Positions 46,067-55,411 of a DNA stretch of 64,000 nt are shown piece by piece (position 1 is the stretch's first letter; each line of letters begins with the position of its first letter). The DNA lies in contig NZ_JAPDMX010000018.1 of NCBI RefSeq assembly GCF_025971955.1, positions 28,818-92,817 of the forward strand, written 5' to 3'. A program made the translations under genes and the position numbers. This DNA is from Shewanella subflava. GTDB lineage: Bacteria; Pseudomonadota; Gammaproteobacteria; Enterobacterales; Shewanellaceae. The notes under the pieces are model-generated. The model was not told the origin of the DNA. It saw nothing but the letters and a program-made list of their open reading frames with translations, and did not search any database.

Positions 46067-47401
46067 ATGAAGCAATTTGAAGCAAACTTTGACGGCTTAG
46101 TTGGGCCCACACACAATTATGCTGGTTTATCTTTTGGCAATGTGGCGTCTTATTCTAATGCTGCCCAAGCCTCTAACCCTAAAGGTGCCGCCAAACAAGG
46201 ATTACAAAAAGCCAAAGCCCTTGCCGATTTAGGTATGGTGCAAGGTGTACTTGCCCCTCAAGAGCGCCCAGACCTTTATACACTGCGCAGAATTGGATTT
46301 AACGGAACTGACGCCGAAGTAGTGCAAAAAGCAGCTAAGCAGGCTCCTACTTTACTTAACGCTTGTTGTAGCGCATCAAGCATGTGGACCGCCAATGCCG
46401 CAACAGTGTCTCCTTCTGCTGACACCCGAGATGGCAAAGTGCATTTCACGCCAGCCAACCTTGTGGATAAATTGCACAGAAGTATTGAACCTTTAACAAC
46501 GGGTAATATTTTAAAAGCCACATTTAATAATGATCGTCACTTCAAACATCATCTGCATTTACCTGAGCATGCCAACTTTGGTGATGAGGGTGCCGCTAAC
46601 CACACGCGTTTATGCAGTGATTATGGTAAAGCGGGTGTAGAGTTATTTGTATATGGTCAAAGTGCCACCAATCCTAATGCACCAAAACCTGCTAAGTACC
46701 CTGCCCGTCAAACATTAGAAGCTTCTCAAGCGGTCGCTCGATTACATCAATTAGAAGATGAAAGTTGTGTTTTTATGCAACAAAACCCAGCGGTCATTGA
46801 CCAAGGCGTGTTTCATAACGATGTGATTTCTGTTGGTAACCAAAATGTGTTGTTTTATCACGAGCAAGCATTTTTAGATACCGAAGCCAAATTTGCAGAG
46901 ATCCGTAGAAAAATGAACGCTGAAGTACATTTTGTAAAAGTGTCGACAGAACAAGTATCGATTGATGATGCCGTAAAAAGTTACTTATTTAATACTCAAA
47001 TTATCACCTTGCCAAATGGTGAAATGGCCATCATTGCCCCCACTGATTGCCAGGAAAATCCAGCCGTGTTTGCATATTTAAATGAGCTAACCACATTAGG
47101 CACGCCAATTAAGCAAGTCAAATATTTTGATGTAAAACAAAGCATGCAAAATGGTGGCGGTCCCGCTTGCTTACGTCTGCGGGTGGCAATGAATGAACAA
47201 GAAGTTGCCGCCGTTAATCAGCACACGTTGATGAATGACGTGTTATTTGGCCGATTAAATACCTGGGTAGATAAACATTACCGTGACACATTAACGGTAG
47301 CAGACTTAGCCGACCCACAATTGATTATTGAGTCTCGCACAGCGTTAGATGAATTAACGCAGATATTGAAACTAGGTAGTGTTTATCAGTTCCAAAAGTA
47401 A
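46067..47401 (+). CDS. astB: N-succinylarginine dihydrolase
   Basis: A 444-residue enzyme of the guanidino-group amidinotransferase fold (E. coli AstB 447 aa). The N-terminal [22 protein letters not shown] is typical and the catalytic Cys is in [12 protein letters not shown] near the C-terminus. AstB hydrolyses N2-succinylarginine to succinylornithine, CO2 and ammonia in the AST pathway of arginine breakdown. The other ast genes are not next to it, a usual situation in Shewanella. Confidence 0.96.
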   Translation: MKQFEANFDGLVGPTHNYAGLSFGNVASYSNAAQASNPKGAAKQGLQKAKALADLGMVQGVLAPQERPDLYTLRRIGFNGTDAEVVQKAAKQAPTLLNACCSASSMWTANAATVSPSADTRDGKVHFTPANLVDKLHRSIEPLTTGNILKATFNNDRHFKHHLHLPEHANFGDEGAANHTRLCSDYGKAGVELFVYGQSATNPNAPKPAKYPARQTLEASQAVARLHQLEDESCVFMQQNPAVIDQGVFHNDVISVGNQNVLFYHEQAFLDTEAKFAEIRRKMNAEVHFVKVSTEQVSIDDAVKSYLFNTQIITLPNGEMAIIAPTDCQENPAVFAYLNELTTLGTPIKQVKYFDVKQSMQNGGGPACLRLRVAMNEQEVAAVNQHTLMNDVLFGRLNTWVDKHYRDTLTVADLADPQLIIESRTALDELTQILKLGSVYQFQK

Positions 47402-47429
47402 TTGATATTTGCTACTCAAGTAGATGAAC

Positions 47430-47459
47430 ATGCCGCCGTTTATTACCGCGGCATTTTTA
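47430..47459 (+). terminator. Terminator of astB
   Basis: Stem ATGCCGC / GCGGCAT around an 11-nt loop, followed by TTTTT, 29 bp after the stop. Confidence 0.8.
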
Positions 47460-47651
47460 TGGGTATTAAGGCGTGTTTCTAGACACAAATGAGACCCATA
47501 GTGATAATTAACAACTTAACCTAACCTATTGAAATATAAGATAACTATGTTAACTTGTCAGATTATATAATGAAGACTTAGCATAAAAACCTTCCTTGTT
47601 ATTATGCTTGTTTTCTTCGCTATTTCTGAATACCTATTGACTCTGATGGGT

Positions 47652-47684
47652 ATATAAAAAGGCGCAAAATGCGCCTTTTTATAT
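47652..47684. terminator. Bidirectional terminator before the Ig-repeat gene end
   Basis: A perfect 14-bp stem with GGCGC at its tip (47652-47665 with 47671-47684), loop AAAAT. It lies 22 bp after the stop of the minus-strand gene. Confidence 0.85.
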
Positions 47685-47705
47685 CGTTTGGAAACAACAG
47701 ATGTG

Positions 47706-50168
47706 CTACAGAATTGTCACGCCAATCGCTACAACTTCTGTCACTGTCCCGCCTGGTGTTTCTACTTCAACTAAAAACACCCCAGTGTTTGGCTCATCTT
47801 CACCTTTAATGGTCACCCCAAAATCTCGACCGCCATTATAGTTAGTGCTTGGCCATACATATTCACTGGCACTGACAACCGAACCCGCTGAGGTTTTGAA
47901 CCTGACGATTGTGCCCGCTGGCATTTGCTGATTGTGTAAATCTGAAATAGTGAAGAACACAGAAGCAGACCCTTTACCCACAATAGTAATATTGCCGCCT
48001 AAATGCTGACCATCTCTATCATCGATTAATATCTGGCTTGACTCTGTTGCATAGGCCGTACTGCCTGACATCACCATCACTAAACTACGACGAACATATA
48101 ATGATTTAGAATTATTGGTGCCATCGGCACAACCCGCATGTGCAGGAGATGAACATAACACACCATTATATAAACCATCTTTAACATCGAAGATGCCATT
48201 TGAATTAAAATCAATCAGCTCTTCTAATGTGCCACCGGTCTGGCCCCCCACTTGTTGTGGGTTAAATAGTTTGTCTTCGTTATAGTCATTAAAGGCATCA
48301 TTTAAATCAAACGCTTGACCCGTCACATCAACGCCATTTTTAAACTCATTCAACTCATTGGCATCAAATCGACCATTACCATTTAAATCAGGGAAAGATT
48401 CTTCACCGATTGCTGTCGCGGTAATCGTTGCACGGCCGCCGTATTTTTGGCCATAAAAATTACCATACAAACCTAATGCTGCATCATAAGATAATGCCGA
48501 CATTGGGTTACGCACCATAGCGCCAGTGCCATCAATCAGCACCGCACCTTCAGGGCGAGGTAGTTGGCTAGTCCAATTGACTGAACAGGCACCTTTTACT
48601 GTTTGACACGCATCTTCAATAGAACCGCCTTCAGTAGTAAATGATACTGTTGTTCCATCAGGAACAGGGTTATTGAAGGCATCAGCTAAACGCGCAGTCA
48701 CAACAACTTTAGTGCCGTCAATATCCCAGCCTTCCGCATTTAATACTTCAGCTGATAATGAGAAACTATCTTGATCTGGAATACCTGTTGAAATAATTAA
48801 CTGCTTCGACTGACTAGTAATCGCAGGAACGGCACCATTTTCAACCGTTGCCGTAACACGAAGTGAACTTGCTACTGTGCCTGAGGTAACAACCGTTTGC
48901 ACAATACCTTGGTTGTTGGTTGTGGCTATTGTTGGGGTTATCGCAACACCGCCAACAGCGGTATTCAATTTAAACGACACGGATTGATTACTTACAGGGT
49001 TACCGTTTTTATCCAGAACTTTAAATTTAACCGTAGATGATTCAATACCACCCGTGCCTAAAATACCAATATTTTCAGGAGCAGCTGACTCAAATGAAAT
49101 ACTGCCCACATCCGCTTGTAAAACATTAATCGTACCAACAGCGGACAAACTAATCCCACCTGCATTTGCGGTTACATTGATTTGGTCTTCACCGACACAG
49201 CCTTGGGCAAGATAGGTTGACGTTGCCACACCATTACTTGATGAAACAGGAGAGCTTAACTCGGCCTGTGGCGGATTTTTAGTTGCACAAGTTGATGAAA
49301 AATTTACATCAACAGGTTGATTGAACGGTTGCCCTTGTTCATCCTGAATACGAACTGTAATTGTTGCAGTGCCACCAGCTGATAAATTTGCAGTACTAAC
49401 TTCCGCTTTACCCGCTACAAAAGAAGTATCCGAGCCACTGCCCATCACGACATTGGTTGCACCAACAACAACTATGGTTTTACCCACTTCATTTGTAGGT
49501 AACGTTGCTCTAACTTCTCCGGCGCCTAACGCGCTGCCAGCATAAATATCTACAACGGCTTTACCTGCTGAGTTAGTCACCGCAGTTTTAATGGGTAAGT
49601 CACCAATATCTGATTCAAAAGTCACAATAGTAGGCTTACTGATACCTGTTACGGTAGCGGTTAACTTACCCGGAGATAATGTACTGATAGTCTGTACAGG
49701 CGTGCCTGAGGTATCGGTTAATACTAAAGAAACTTGAGCACCACCGCCAGCTTCACCACCGTCACCCACCATGGTGATATTTAATGATGCTGTTTCACCT
49801 GAGCTGATTGTCGCGGTGACCGTTGCGCCCGTATTGACTGATGCTGTATTCAAAATAACCGTTGCAACACCATCAGCATTGGTAGATACCTGACCCGTGC
49901 CAGGAGAAAACGTACCATAACTGTCATCATTTAATTCAAAGCTGACAAGAGTGCTGACCGGACTACCTGTCGAATCGACAACTGTAGCGGTAATTGTTGC
50001 GGGCTCAGCAACAGAGACTTGCGTGTTATCGATAGATAGAGCAATAGAAATTGTTACTGGCGTTGGTGTCCCACCATTACCGTCATCGGTAATGCTGCCA
50101 CCGCCACCACAGGCGAAGAGTAAAAATGAACAAATTAGTGCTAAATAAACTTTAATTGCTGACCTCAT
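47706..50168 (-). CDS. Lipoprotein with Ig-like (Big_1/invasin) repeats
   Basis: An 820-residue surface protein. I chose the ATG at 50168, which has AGGGAG upstream and gives a short lipoprotein signal ending in LFAC with GGGG after it. Then follow several Ig-like bacterial domains (about 40-500), each with a pattern such as ATVVDSTGSPVSTLVSFELN ... GVATVIL, similar to Big_1 domains of invasin/intimin. A segment near 600-680 has loops of EF-hand/dockerin type (DLNGNGRFDANE and DFNSNGIFDVKD). The last part has another Ig-like domain. It lacks a beta-barrel, so it should be anchored by lipid. A role in adhesion is inferred. Confidence 0.85.
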   Translation of the reverse strand: MRSAIKVYLALICSFLLFACGGGGSITDDGNGGTPTPVTISIALSIDNTQVSVAEPATITATVVDSTGSPVSTLVSFELNDDSYGTFSPGTGQVSTNADGVATVILNTASVNTGATVTATISSGETASLNITMVGDGGEAGGGAQVSLVLTDTSGTPVQTISTLSPGKLTATVTGISKPTIVTFESDIGDLPIKTAVTNSAGKAVVDIYAGSALGAGEVRATLPTNEVGKTIVVVGATNVVMGSGSDTSFVAGKAEVSTANLSAGGTATITVRIQDEQGQPFNQPVDVNFSSTCATKNPPQAELSSPVSSSNGVATSTYLAQGCVGEDQINVTANAGGISLSAVGTINVLQADVGSISFESAAPENIGILGTGGIESSTVKFKVLDKNGNPVSNQSVSFKLNTAVGGVAITPTIATTNNQGIVQTVVTSGTVASSLRVTATVENGAVPAITSQSKQLIISTGIPDQDSFSLSAEVLNAEGWDIDGTKVVVTARLADAFNNPVPDGTTVSFTTEGGSIEDACQTVKGACSVNWTSQLPRPEGAVLIDGTGAMVRNPMSALSYDAALGLYGNFYGQKYGGRATITATAIGEESFPDLNGNGRFDANELNEFKNGVDVTGQAFDLNDAFNDYNEDKLFNPQQVGGQTGGTLEELIDFNSNGIFDVKDGLYNGVLCSSPAHAGCADGTNNSKSLYVRRSLVMVMSGSTAYATESSQILIDDRDGQHLGGNITIVGKGSASVFFTISDLHNQQMPAGTIVRFKTSAGSVVSASEYVWPSTNYNGGRDFGVTIKGEDEPNTGVFLVEVETPGGTVTEVVAIGVTIL

Positions 50169-50392
50169 TGTCAGGCTCCCTGTTACATTAGAATAATACT
50201 TATGATTTATAATAGTTACCAATTAAACAATAATACACAAATATCTGATAACTATGCCACAACCTAACCACTTTAATCGGCACATTTAGACATAAACTTT
50301 AACCTTTATACCATTTCATAAGTCCCCCTTTCCTGCTAGGCTTTAACGGGTTAGCCCCCAAATACTTAGAAAAATAATTGGAAGGATCGATT

Positions 50393-51715
50393 GTGAGCAA
50401 TAAAAAACAGCTCGGACTTACGAGTAAAATTTTAATTGGCATGGCTTCAGGTATTTTACTTGGCTTGCTGCTACGAAACCTTTTGCCTGATAGTTTATTT
50501 GTTAAAGATTACATCACAGAAGGATTATTGCACGTTATCGGCGCAATATTTATTTCCAGTTTAAAGATGTTAGTCGTACCGTTAGTGTTTGTTTCTTTAG
50601 TCTGTGGTACCTGTTCATTAAGCGACCCTTCAAAACTGGGCCGACTAGGCGGTAAAACCATTTCGTTTTACTTGTTCACTACGGCTATTGCATTAACGAT
50701 ATCGATTATTGCCGCCATTTTGATTCACCCTGGCAATGCCAGTTTAGTGAGTTCAACGATGGAGTTCACTGCTAAAGAAGCCCCAAGCTTATCTGAAGTG
50801 ATCATCAATATTGTTCCTGACAATCCAATTCAAGCAATGACACAAGGTAACATGCTGCAAATTATCTTATTTGCGGTGATTTTTGGTTTTGCTATTTCCC
50901 ATATCGGTGAACGTGGTGAGCGAGTTGCTCTGTTCTTCAACGATTTAAACGAAATCATCATGCGCGTTGTTACCTTAGTCATGCAGTTAGCACCTTATGG
51001 TGTATTTGCGTTAATGGCGAAATTGAGTTTAACGTTGGGAATGGAAACCTTCGGCAGTGTTGTAAAGTACTTTTTCCTAGTGGTCGCAGTGCTGTTAATT
51101 CAAGCGCTAGTGGTTTATCCAGCACTGTTAAAAGTGTTTTCTGGATTAAACCCATTAATGTTTTTACGTAAAATGCGCGACGTACAATTATTCGCATTTA
51201 GCACAGCAAGTTCAAATGCCACGTTACCGGTAACGATTGAGGCCTCTGAGCATCGTATGGGTGTCGATAACAAAATTGCTTCGTTTACATTACCACTTGG
51301 TGCAACCATCAATATGGATGGTACTGCGATTATGCAAGGTGTGGCGACCGTATTTATCGCTCAAGTGTTTGGTATCGAACTGAGTTTAACTGATTATGCT
51401 ATGGTTGTTGTGACAGCAACCTTAGCCTCAATTGGTACCGCGGGTGTTCCTGGTGTGGGCTTGATCATGCTTGCGATGGTATTAAACCAAGTCGGGCTGC
51501 CTGTAGAAGGTATTGCCTTGATCATTGGTGTAGACCGTTTATTGGATATGTTAAGAACCGCTGTCAACGTTACTGGCGATACCGTTGCAACGGTTATTAT
51601 TGCCAAATCCGAAGGGGCATTCAGCGAGGAAGTTTTCAACGACTCACAAGCAGGTAAAGCTGCAACCAGCTTTGAAGAACAAGTGTTGAATCTGAAAGCA
51701 AATTCAAAAATCTAA
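50393..51715 (+). CDS. Dicarboxylate/amino acid:cation symporter (DAACS family)
   Basis: A 440-residue transporter with eight membrane helices and two re-entrant loops. The motifs NMDGTA and the serine-rich STASSNATLP are the transport signature of the GltP/DctA family. The GTG at 50393 (SD GGAAGGA eight bases upstream) is preferred to the TTG at 50378, which lies before that SD. It takes up glutamate, aspartate or C4-dicarboxylates with Na+ or H+; the exact substrate is not clear from sequence. Confidence 0.93.
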   Translation: MSNKKQLGLTSKILIGMASGILLGLLLRNLLPDSLFVKDYITEGLLHVIGAIFISSLKMLVVPLVFVSLVCGTCSLSDPSKLGRLGGKTISFYLFTTAIALTISIIAAILIHPGNASLVSSTMEFTAKEAPSLSEVIINIVPDNPIQAMTQGNMLQIILFAVIFGFAISHIGERGERVALFFNDLNEIIMRVVTLVMQLAPYGVFALMAKLSLTLGMETFGSVVKYFFLVVAVLLIQALVVYPALLKVFSGLNPLMFLRKMRDVQLFAFSTASSNATLPVTIEASEHRMGVDNKIASFTLPLGATINMDGTAIMQGVATVFIAQVFGIELSLTDYAMVVVTATLASIGTAGVPGVGLIMLAMVLNQVGLPVEGIALIIGVDRLLDMLRTAVNVTGDTVATVIIAKSEGAFSEEVFNDSQAGKAATSFEEQVLNLKANSKI

Positions 51716-51732
51716 CGATGTTAGGCATTCTT

Positions 51733-51760
51733 TCAAAGGCGCACTGGTTGCGCCTTTTTT
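51733..51760 (+). terminator. Terminator of the symporter gene
   Basis: Stem AAAGGCGCA / TGCGCCTTT with loop CTGGT followed by TTT, 19 bp after the stop. Confidence 0.9.
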
Positions 51761-51810
51761 ATTTTTACTTTATAAATATCAAAACAATTATATTACAATC
51801 AGGAACATAA

Positions 51811-52482
51811 ATGGACTTTACCCTATTAGCTAGCTTAGCTGTTATCCATTGCATCGCATTAATAAGTCCAGGGCCTGATTTCGCTATTATTGTAAAAATG
51901 GCCACCCAACAACATCGACAAACCGCTATAGCATGCGCGTTGGGCATTTCAATAGCCATTTTAATCCACACACTATTATCACTGCTGGGGATCAGTTTAA
52001 TGATCCGTCAATCTCCGCTTGCCTACACCTTAGTTCAATGTGTCGGAGTGAGTTATTTAGCCTGGATGGGCATTCAAGCACTGAAATCAGCCATAGGGCG
52101 CTTTCAAGCTATTGCAGCTTCAACGGATGCGCCCTCTCAAACTGTTGCCTCGGTGATTGCTGACGCTCCACAAAAGTCAGTGTTTAACGGTTTTAAAGTC
52201 GGTTTGTTAACTAATTTACTTAACCCTAAAGCATTAATTTTCTTTATCACATTATTTACCGTACTGATCACCCCTGAGGTTAACTTCGCGACCAAAACCA
52301 CAGCAACATTGCTGTTGTTCTGCTTATCGTTGATATGGTTTACTCTATTAGCCATGGTATTATCCAAACCCAATATTCAACTAAAATTACTCGGTATTAG
52401 CCATATTATTGATGGGCTAGTGGGCATCATTTTTATCGGAGTGTCTTTTACCATTGCCATCAGCTTAATAAGCAGCTTTTAA
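51811..52482 (+). CDS. LysE/RhtB-family exporter
   Basis: A 223-residue inner-membrane protein with about six hydrophobic segments. The N-terminal motif HCIALISPGPDFAIIVK is the LysE signature, and the segment NPKALIFFITLF is also typical. The family exports amino acids such as lysine, threonine and homoserine lactone. The substrate here is unknown. It precedes phoP by 53 bp and might be co-transcribed with it. Confidence 0.9.
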   Translation: MDFTLLASLAVIHCIALISPGPDFAIIVKMATQQHRQTAIACALGISIAILIHTLLSLLGISLMIRQSPLAYTLVQCVGVSYLAWMGIQALKSAIGRFQAIAASTDAPSQTVASVIADAPQKSVFNGFKVGLLTNLLNPKALIFFITLFTVLITPEVNFATKTTATLLLFCLSLIWFTLLAMVLSKPNIQLKLLGISHIIDGLVGIIFIGVSFTIAISLISSF

Positions 52483-52535
52483 CTCACGAGTTCGTTTATT
52501 TACAGTAACCATATTTGCAGTAAAAGGAGTTGCAC

Positions 52536-53210
52536 ATGCGGATTTTAGTGATCGAAGACGATGCCATTTTATCTCATCATTTAGACGTGCAACTCACTGA
52601 GCTTGGCAATCAGGTACAGGTTGCCGCTACCGCCAAAGAGGGCTTCTTTCAGGCAACGAACTATCCGATTGATATCGCAATAATCGATTTAGGGTTACCA
52701 GATCAAGACGGGATCAGCCTTATTAAGTCATTACGAGAAGCCAAAGTGACAGCCCCAATGTTGATTTTAACGGCAAGAATCAACTGGCAAGATAAAGTAG
52801 AAGGCTTAAATGCAGGCGCGGATGACTATTTAGTAAAACCGTTTCAAAAAGAAGAGTTGATTGCCAGACTAGATGCCTTGGTAAGGCGAAGCGCGGGGTT
52901 TGTTAAACCCATGATCAGCTGTGGCACCTTATCTGTTGACTTAGCCAGCAAACAGGTAAACCTGAATGAAGCACATTTGGACATTACAGCCTTCGAATAC
53001 AACATATTGGAATACTTAATGCGCCACTGTAATGAAGTCGTGGCTAAACAACGCTTATTAGATGTCGTATACGGTGACAAAGAGGGCGACCCCAACACGA
53101 TTGAAGTGATGATCAGTCGGTTACGCAAAAAGCTCGCCAATGGTGGCATTGAAGATGCCATTATGACCATTCGCGGCCAAGGGTATAAATTTAACTTACC
53201 ATGCAATTAA
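52536..53210 (+). CDS. phoP: Response regulator PhoP-like
   Basis: A 224-residue OmpR-type regulator. The ATG at 52536 follows AAAGGAGT; the TTG at 52530 lies inside that SD and is rejected. The receiver (1-115) has IEDDA, D51 in IIDLGLPDQDG and a conserved Lys (VKPF); the winged helix (about 130-222) ends IRGQGYKF. With the kinase it overlaps by 10 bp and closely resembles PhoP. Mg2+ or antimicrobial peptide response is the known role of PhoPQ, inferred here. Confidence 0.9.
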   Translation: MRILVIEDDAILSHHLDVQLTELGNQVQVAATAKEGFFQATNYPIDIAIIDLGLPDQDGISLIKSLREAKVTAPMLILTARINWQDKVEGLNAGADDYLVKPFQKEELIARLDALVRRSAGFVKPMISCGTLSVDLASKQVNLNEAHLDITAFEYNILEYLMRHCNEVVAKQRLLDVVYGDKEGDPNTIEVMISRLRKKLANGGIEDAIMTIRGQGYKFNLPCN

Positions 53211-54553
53211 TATACAAACCGAAAAAACGTTTATTAACAAGAATGTTTGTAACGTCTTTGAGCATCATCGCTCTAGTGGGCTTTGGCTTTGCTTGGCTGG
53301 TTACAGTATTACATGCCCAAAATCGTTACGCCCAAATTACCGCTGAATATATTGCAGAGCTACCGGTTATTGCGGCTGAGTTTCGTGAAAACAACTTAAT
53401 CCCCATCACTCAAGCCGAAGATAATGACAACATAGAAACCAGTTACATTATGGCGACCTGTAATGATCATTTTACCAGCCTATGGCGCTCACAACTGGCA
53501 AAAGATTTACAGCTTACGGATATTTGCGAAAAATATTTAGACATCAAAGATGATTATCAAGCCTACTATCTTGATTTTGATGGATTACCCTCATATCTGG
53601 TGTTTAAACTCAGCACGGTTATTGATGGTAAAGCATTCCATTTATTAATCCTAAAAGATGCAGCAAACATCATTGCTGAATTAAAAAAGTTCAATCGCTT
53701 AACCTATTTTCGTTTAGCCATTGTCCTTGGTGCCGCCATCTTTTTGTTAATCAGTGCCGCTTACTGGGGAATGCTACCGCTAAAGCAATTAAAGCAAGAG
53801 TTATTGAAGCTAAAGCAAGGCAAGCAACAAAGTTTGTCCGATGATTACCCGGTTGAGTTGCAAGAAATCACTCAGGCATTAAACCAATTAATTATTCAAA
53901 GTCAGCAGCGCCAAAGTCGTTATCAAGATGCCATGAATGATCTTGCCCACAGCTTAAAAACCCGCTTGGCGGCAAGTATCGCATTGATTGATGATTCATC
54001 GCTGACACAGCAAGACAAGGACCAGCAAATACAGCAGCAAATCCAAGACATGGACCACCTTGTTAAGTATCAACTAAAACGCGCCATGATGGGTAGACAG
54101 GGATTATTAAAAGAACACACTGACATTAAACCGATTCTTGATCAGCTTATTCAAATGTTATCTAAGCTGTATCAAAGTAAAAATATCAACTTCATATTAC
54201 ATTGCCCTAATGATTTAGCGTTTCCGGTCAGTAAGGGCGATTTAATGGAACTGTGTGGCAATTTGATTGAAAATGCCGCCAAGTTTTGCATCAGTACCAT
54301 TGAAATCACGGCACAACAACAAACCAATGGATTACTGAAGTTACAGGTAGACGATGATGGTCCGGGTGTTGATGAAACCTACCGTCAAAAAGTGACTCAA
54401 AGGGGGGGACGCGCTGATACGCAGTACGCAGGGCAAGGTATCGGTTTAGCCGTGTGTGTGGAACTCGTCAGCAGCTATGGTGGCTCATTCGAAATTAAAA
54501 CCAGCCATCTGCAAGGAGCAGCTTTTATTATTGAGCTGCCTTACACGAGTTAA
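53201..54553 (+). CDS. phoQ: Sensor histidine kinase PhoQ-like
   Basis: A 450-residue kinase with TM1 (about 14-34) and TM2 (about 168-190). The periplasmic part holds an acidic stretch (YLDIKDDYQAYYLDFDG). The phosphorylated His lies in DLAHSLKTRLAAS, the PhoQ-type sequence, and the ATPase part has NLIENAAKF and GQGIGLAV. It starts inside the last codons of phoP. Sensing of divalent cations is known for PhoQ and inferred here. Confidence 0.88.
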   Translation: MQLIYKPKKRLLTRMFVTSLSIIALVGFGFAWLVTVLHAQNRYAQITAEYIAELPVIAAEFRENNLIPITQAEDNDNIETSYIMATCNDHFTSLWRSQLAKDLQLTDICEKYLDIKDDYQAYYLDFDGLPSYLVFKLSTVIDGKAFHLLILKDAANIIAELKKFNRLTYFRLAIVLGAAIFLLISAAYWGMLPLKQLKQELLKLKQGKQQSLSDDYPVELQEITQALNQLIIQSQQRQSRYQDAMNDLAHSLKTRLAASIALIDDSSLTQQDKDQQIQQQIQDMDHLVKYQLKRAMMGRQGLLKEHTDIKPILDQLIQMLSKLYQSKNINFILHCPNDLAFPVSKGDLMELCGNLIENAAKFCISTIEITAQQQTNGLLKLQVDDDGPGVDETYRQKVTQRGGRADTQYAGQGIGLAVCVELVSSYGGSFEIKTSHLQGAAFIIELPYTS

Positions 54554-54564
54554 TGGTTTTTGCC

Positions 54565-55269
54565 TTACTGACTCGGTGAAATCGAAGCATACAATTGCTC
54601 GGCTCGATTAAACATAATCCAAGATGTCGCAATAAACTTATCGCCACTAATAGGCACATTACCACGATGGCTATGGGTAAAGCCGGCTGGCGCTATCACC
54701 ATAGTGCCCTTCTTAGGGCTTATTTTACGTTGCTGATAATAAAATTCCGTTTCTCCGCCCTCTTCCACATCATTTAAATAAAACATATACAGTACAACGC
54801 GGTGTAATGCTTCATTGTGACCTTGCTGAGGAAATTGTTCCGAATGCCAATGTGGATAGCCACCTTTACCCTGCTGATAATGTTGCACATTAATTGTGCC
54901 GCTGCGAAATAAATAACGCACAATAGCATTAACTTTATCTGCGCCCAATGTATCGAAATTGTCAGGTTGCAACGCTACTGCATGGCCATGTTCATCCTTC
55001 ACCGACACAGAAACCGCCCCCATTAAGGCTAAGGCATACTTTTTAAAATATTCCACACTGTTCGCAAGTGTCAATTGCAGCAATTCATTCCTTAGATCGG
55101 CTAAATCAGGGTGGGGATCTAACATTAAATCTCGGCTTAACTTTTTTGAGACATCAACACCATTGCCCGTAATGCCCTGGATCACACTTGGATGATTTTT
55201 TACCGCCTCAATCAATTTATCGCATAGCTCATCGCTAATTGCATTGGGATATACTTCAATAAAGTCCAT
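54565..55269 (-). CDS. Prolyl 4-hydroxylase-like 2OG-Fe(II) oxygenase
   Basis: A 234-residue protein with a P4H-type double-stranded beta-helix core in its second half. YMFYLNDVEEGGETEF is the central family motif, HSHRGNVP holds the second iron His and the Lys in GDKFIATSW would bind 2-oxoglutarate. The first iron motif is PHWHSE where the family has PHxD, so the Asp is changed to His unless the adjacent Glu takes over. Enzymes of this family hydroxylate proteins or peptides. The gene is convergent with phoQ, 11 bp apart. Confidence 0.85.
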   Translation of the reverse strand: MDFIEVYPNAISDELCDKLIEAVKNHPSVIQGITGNGVDVSKKLSRDLMLDPHPDLADLRNELLQLTLANSVEYFKKYALALMGAVSVSVKDEHGHAVALQPDNFDTLGADKVNAIVRYLFRSGTINVQHYQQGKGGYPHWHSEQFPQQGHNEALHRVVLYMFYLNDVEEGGETEFYYQQRKISPKKGTMVIAPAGFTHSHRGNVPISGDKFIATSWIMFNRAEQLYASISPSQ

Positions 55270-55411
55270 ATTTCACTGCTTAATTTATAAAGTTAATGTT
55301 AATATGCTGCATGTAAGTGATCAATTTGTAAAGTCAGACAAAGTTTTATACTACGCTGAAGTGAAACCCTTTTTTTGAATGCATTTGACCTGAGCCTAAT
55401 CACCCATCTTT

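Noticed and set aside
47468..47477. GGCGTGTTT similar to the MITE end
   Set aside because: Only nine bases match, which is expected by chance in 64 kb.
52484..52500. TAACTCACGAG shared with the bases before the MITE-like element
   Set aside because: An 11-base match between two sites is common by chance in a 64-kb window and no further similarity follows.
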